A stretch of DNA of 64,000 nucleotides from assembly GCF_030546575.1 (NCBI RefSeq), contig NZ_JAUOTN010000001.1, forward strand, positions 762,192-826,191. The letters run 5' to 3'. Positions 61,450 to 64,000 of this stretch are shown piece by piece (the first letter of the stretch is position 1; every line of letters starts with the position of its first letter). A model generated the notes under the pieces. The model was not told where the DNA came from. It made no database searches and saw nothing but the letters and a program-made list of their open reading frames with translations. The position numbers were made by a program, and so were the translations under genes. The stretch is from Pontibacter coccineus (GTDB lineage Bacteria; Bacteroidota; Bacteroidia; Cytophagales; Hymenobacteraceae).

Positions 61450-63459
61450 TTAAAGGAATCTGATTAGAGCTATTTCTGCCATCAAGAAAATCAGACACAA
61501 TATTAGGCAATATTTCCAAAGGGTGACGCCAAAAAATCTTTTTTCGAACTCGTCTTTTACGGTAAAGGTGTCGCTGTAGTCATAAACGTGCACGTGCTGC
61601 TGGCCTTTGGGCAGGAAGCTTCTTAACTCTTCCGGACTGTACTGCTCCAGCAAAGACTCCTGCTTATCAAAATTAAAGGCAAAGCTACCCACTGTTTCTC
61701 CCTGAAGCTGCAACTGGTAATAGCCTGCCTCATCCAGGTCCGGCGGCACGTTAAACACGAGGCGCCCTCCCCTGATCTGCTGCTCCGGTATAAAAACAGT
61801 GCTGTCCTTTACAAGCTTATAAATGCTCTCACCGCCTTCCTGCTTTTTCACAGGTATAGTAATCGCCCTGTTCTGTAGACGGTAGGCAATCTGCTGCTCC
61901 TGCTTGTAGCTACTGATCGCCAGCCGGTACATGACCGGCACGAAGAGCGCATGATTCACCAGTTCGTTCTGCTCAGGATCCAGGGGCGCAGCCATCAGGT
62001 ATACCTTTCCCTGCCCTCTATCGAAGCGTGACAGGTATGGGGCACCGCCTCTGTATTTGAGGATGTCTTCAGAAGAACGGGACCATACCAACTTCCTGAC
62101 GGAGGAAGGCATCTGCATTTTGGGATCGTAATCCGCGAAAATGGTTTTGAAAAAAGGATTATCACGGGCCGGAATGGCAAGCGAAGTCTTCGTATTGCTG
62201 CCGGCATTTAAATTGGCAGGTATAGCGAGCGTCTGCATAAGGGCCGCATAGGATGCACTTCTCTCCGCTGCTGGTGGAATAACGGCTAGTGTCCCACCAG
62301 ACTTCACATACGTATCGAGCGTTGAGGTGAGTGCTGACGGTATTTCCTCTATACCCTGCAGTATGATTATGTCTGAACTATTCAGGCGTGCATAGTCGAT
62401 ATTATTGGGTGAAAAGCGCTGTGTCTGAAATAGTGGCTCGTTTCGGTACAAACGTTGCAAAGGACCGGATTCATCTCCACTGATTTCTGTAATGGAAAGA
62501 CGGCTGGAAGGCTGAAGCACAAAATAGTATAAGTTGTCGAATTCAACCGGATAATCCTCTACTTCTACCCAAGCCTGCTTACTCCCCTGCCCTCTAAGCG
62601 TAAAGTTGATCGCAGTTTCAGTAACCTGCTTTGCCGGCAGGTCAATGCTTAAAGCTGCTATTTGCACGTTGTCGATGACCAGCTTCACGGGGCAGCCAGG
62701 TATAGCCTTGTCACCTGCATTGTATAGCCTGACATACAAAGTACCTTCCGCATCAGGGCGAACGAACTCATCTGCCAGGTATACAGAATCAACAAAAACG
62801 TTAGATGTACCCGCTGCTTTTAGAGGCACAAGGTGGTAAACACGGTTACTGTCAACTTTACCTAATAGAGAAGGCTCAAAATACGATTTCTGAAAATCGG
62901 AGAATAGAAAAACATGCTCCGCAGCAACTTGATTAGCATTCATCACCTGTTGGCTTACAAATGGCCTGGTGGAATATGATAACTGATCCAGGGTGTTTGC
63001 AGCATCGGCAGTACCGATAGTGGCCGCTCTGTTATAATTTGAATTAGTGTTAACACTAATAGCAGTGGTTGAAGGGAATATATCCAGAACACGTTTTGCC
63101 TGGTCGGCAGCTACCGTCAGCAAGGTCAGATCCTCATCAGCGTGGAGGTTTTGCATACTGAGAGAATTATCGAGCGCAATGGTCACCTGAGAAGAATCGA
63201 TGGGGCGCACCGCTTCGGAAGCAGGCAGGAAAGGTTGTGCAAAAGCCAATACCAGAAAAGTGATGAACAGGATACGGGAGGCAAGAATCAGCAACTCCTT
63301 TAAATTTCGTTGGCTCGCGGTAAGGTCTTTGGAAACCTGTATAAACTTAACATTACTGAACTCTACGCGCTTAGCCCGACGTAATTGTATAAGGTGTAAT
63401 AAGATCGGGATCGATATCGCCGCAAGCGCCCATAAAAAAGAGGGATAGAGAAATGCCAT
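61450..63459 (-). CDS. BatA-domain membrane protein with VWA-like region
   Basis: 669 residues. N-terminal BatA domain (LWALAAISIPILLHLIQLRRAKRVEFSNVKFI) with two helices up to about residue 80, a VWA-like part with the MIDAS-type DNSLSMQ (about residue 95), then beta-rich domains and a class-I-amidotransferase-like patch (DIIILQGIEEI), and a C-terminal helix (CLILCLIFLMAEIALIRFL). Common in Bacteroidota beside pyrC-like genes; the role is unknown, possibly envelope-stress or assembly. First gene of the six-gene operon. Confidence 0.85.
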   Translation of the reverse strand: MAFLYPSFLWALAAISIPILLHLIQLRRAKRVEFSNVKFIQVSKDLTASQRNLKELLILASRILFITFLVLAFAQPFLPASEAVRPIDSSQVTIALDNSLSMQNLHADEDLTLLTVAADQAKRVLDIFPSTTAISVNTNSNYNRAATIGTADAANTLDQLSYSTRPFVSQQVMNANQVAAEHVFLFSDFQKSYFEPSLLGKVDSNRVYHLVPLKAAGTSNVFVDSVYLADEFVRPDAEGTLYVRLYNAGDKAIPGCPVKLVIDNVQIAALSIDLPAKQVTETAINFTLRGQGSKQAWVEVEDYPVEFDNLYYFVLQPSSRLSITEISGDESGPLQRLYRNEPLFQTQRFSPNNIDYARLNSSDIIILQGIEEIPSALTSTLDTYVKSGGTLAVIPPAAERSASYAALMQTLAIPANLNAGSNTKTSLAIPARDNPFFKTIFADYDPKMQMPSSVRKLVWSRSSEDILKYRGGAPYLSRFDRGQGKVYLMAAPLDPEQNELVNHALFVPVMYRLAISSYKQEQQIAYRLQNRAITIPVKKQEGGESIYKLVKDSTVFIPEQQIRGGRLVFNVPPDLDEAGYYQLQLQGETVGSFAFNFDKQESLLEQYSPEELRSFLPKGQQHVHVYDYSDTFTVKDEFEKRFFGVTLWKYCLILCLIFLMAEIALIRFL

Positions 63460-63582
63460 GTCAACAAGTTAGAGAGGATGTCTGTAATATACAACGTAAA
63501 GGTTGAACATTCCCATACGCTGATGCCCTTATTGTGACGGTGTATAGTGGAGCAATACCCTATATACTCGCAGTATTGGGTA

Positions 63583-63660
63583 CTAAAACCGAATCATCCA
63601 CAATATTGCCAGTGCTAATCCAAGAGTTGTAACTATTGTTCTAGTAAGTTTGTCTTTCAG
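63583..63660 (-). pseudogene. C-terminal fragment of a membrane protein gene
   Basis: On the minus strand, 25 codons from about 63660 to TAG 63583 read DKLTRTIVTTLGLALAILWM, a plausible C-terminal helix. Two stop codons lie just upstream in frame, at the edge of a GC-rich element, and there is no start codon. It looks like the 3' end of a gene cut by that element. The parent family is not recognised. Confidence 0.3.
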
Positions 63661-64000
63661 CGTTCCATCCTGGGGACACTACTACGAGGCCCTGAACAGT
63701 TTATCACACCATCATGTCCCCGTGGCTAGGACCGTGGATTACCAGCTATCATAGTACCGGCCTCCTCTGATAGCATACCTCTTCCGCATATTCCCTACCC
63801 TTCGTTACTACCGGGGCGTTTGCCTATGGCTGTCTTCATTCCGTTTACCTTCCAGCTCTCGTTGGTCCTTGCACCTCACTGGGGTATTACTTCCTTCCTT
63901 CCTCCCAGTTCTTTTCCTCCTGGTTGGCGTGTAGTATAAATGAGTCAGCCCCTGACTCTTTGCGGGAATCAGGGGCTGAGGGGTTGGGGTTGGCGGCCAC
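63661..64000. mobile_element. Unidentified GC-rich element at window edge
   Basis: Base composition and texture change abruptly at about 63660. No ORF is open on either strand for long, yet a 100-bp scale reading on the minus strand is nearly stop-free, as in retroelement or structured-RNA leaders. GGGGACA (63672-63678) and TGTCCCC (63715-63721) bracket ACTACGAGGCCCTGAACAGT, similar to ACTACAAGGCCCTTCGGGAT at 8840-8860. A hairpin CAGCCCCTGA..TCAGGGGCTG is at about 63942-63977. Nature unresolved. Confidence 0.3.

Noticed and set aside
63661..64000. Group II intron or RNase P-like RNA
   Set aside because: No domain V-like or other diagnostic conserved core could be identified in the visible part, so it is left as an unidentified element.

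Overview
This 64 kb window is chromosomal DNA from a member of the Bacteroidota, most likely a Cytophagales/Hymenobacteraceae bacterium of the Pontibacter type. That placement is an inference from gene families, not a database match. It rests on a menaquinone chain (MenA plus an Nuo complex), TonB-dependent receptors with CarboxypepD-like or STN N-terminal domains, DUF4249, DUF4199 and BatA proteins, many Cys-anchored lipoproteins, AT-rich leaders in place of strong Shine-Dalgarno sites, and one exact TTTG / TAnnTTTG promoter. No rRNA, tRNA, CRISPR array or intact transposase was seen.

Layout. 1-2770: an AT-rich polysaccharide segment (partial GT2, STELLO-type protein, polytopic membrane protein). 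2806-7604: nuoHIJK, methionine aminopeptidase and an ATP-grasp (YgiC-like) enzyme, followed by a YgiB-like lipoprotein at 7775-8329. 8330-9144: a dense cluster of short hairpins. 9145-20960: murI, RDD and SPW membrane proteins, an ABC-F ATPase, two exported proteins, phenylalanine hydroxylase behind a tyrosine-rich leader and attenuator, a CoA-transferase, a 27-residue membrane peptide gene and a DEAD-box helicase. 21-34 kb: an outer-membrane receptor, small enzymes (PIG-L, nicotinamidase, AKR), menA, a GPx-like lipoprotein, and the arginine group argS / ureohydrolase / speA. 34-37.4 kb: a lower-GC accessory stretch with a gene remnant. 37.4-49.3 kb: HAD phosphatase, hemG, GT2, TerC, the attenuated DAHP synthase/chorismate mutase, a lipoprotein, a BASS transporter, an AsmA-like/GT51 fusion and purB. 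49.3-56.5 kb: a four-gene TonB surface operon. 56.9-63.5 kb: a six-gene operon from a BatA protein through a dihydroorotase homologue and two DUF4199 proteins to two glycosyltransferases. The last 540 bp hold a gene fragment and an unidentified GC-rich element.

Three signals stand out. (1) AGGTATA/TATACCT occurs about 140 times by hand count, on both strands, in genes, spacers and terminator arms; about 8 would be expected by chance. (2) phhA, which makes tyrosine, is preceded by an unannotated 57-residue leader peptide with eight Tyr codons in 12 positions (15790-15825) and by mutually exclusive terminator and antiterminator stems, a textbook layout for tyrosine-sensing attenuation. The DAHP synthase/chorismate mutase gene has a second attenuator. 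(3) 8576-9039 is a modular cluster of tetraloop hairpins, with related pieces at about 29.1 kb and 63.7 kb.
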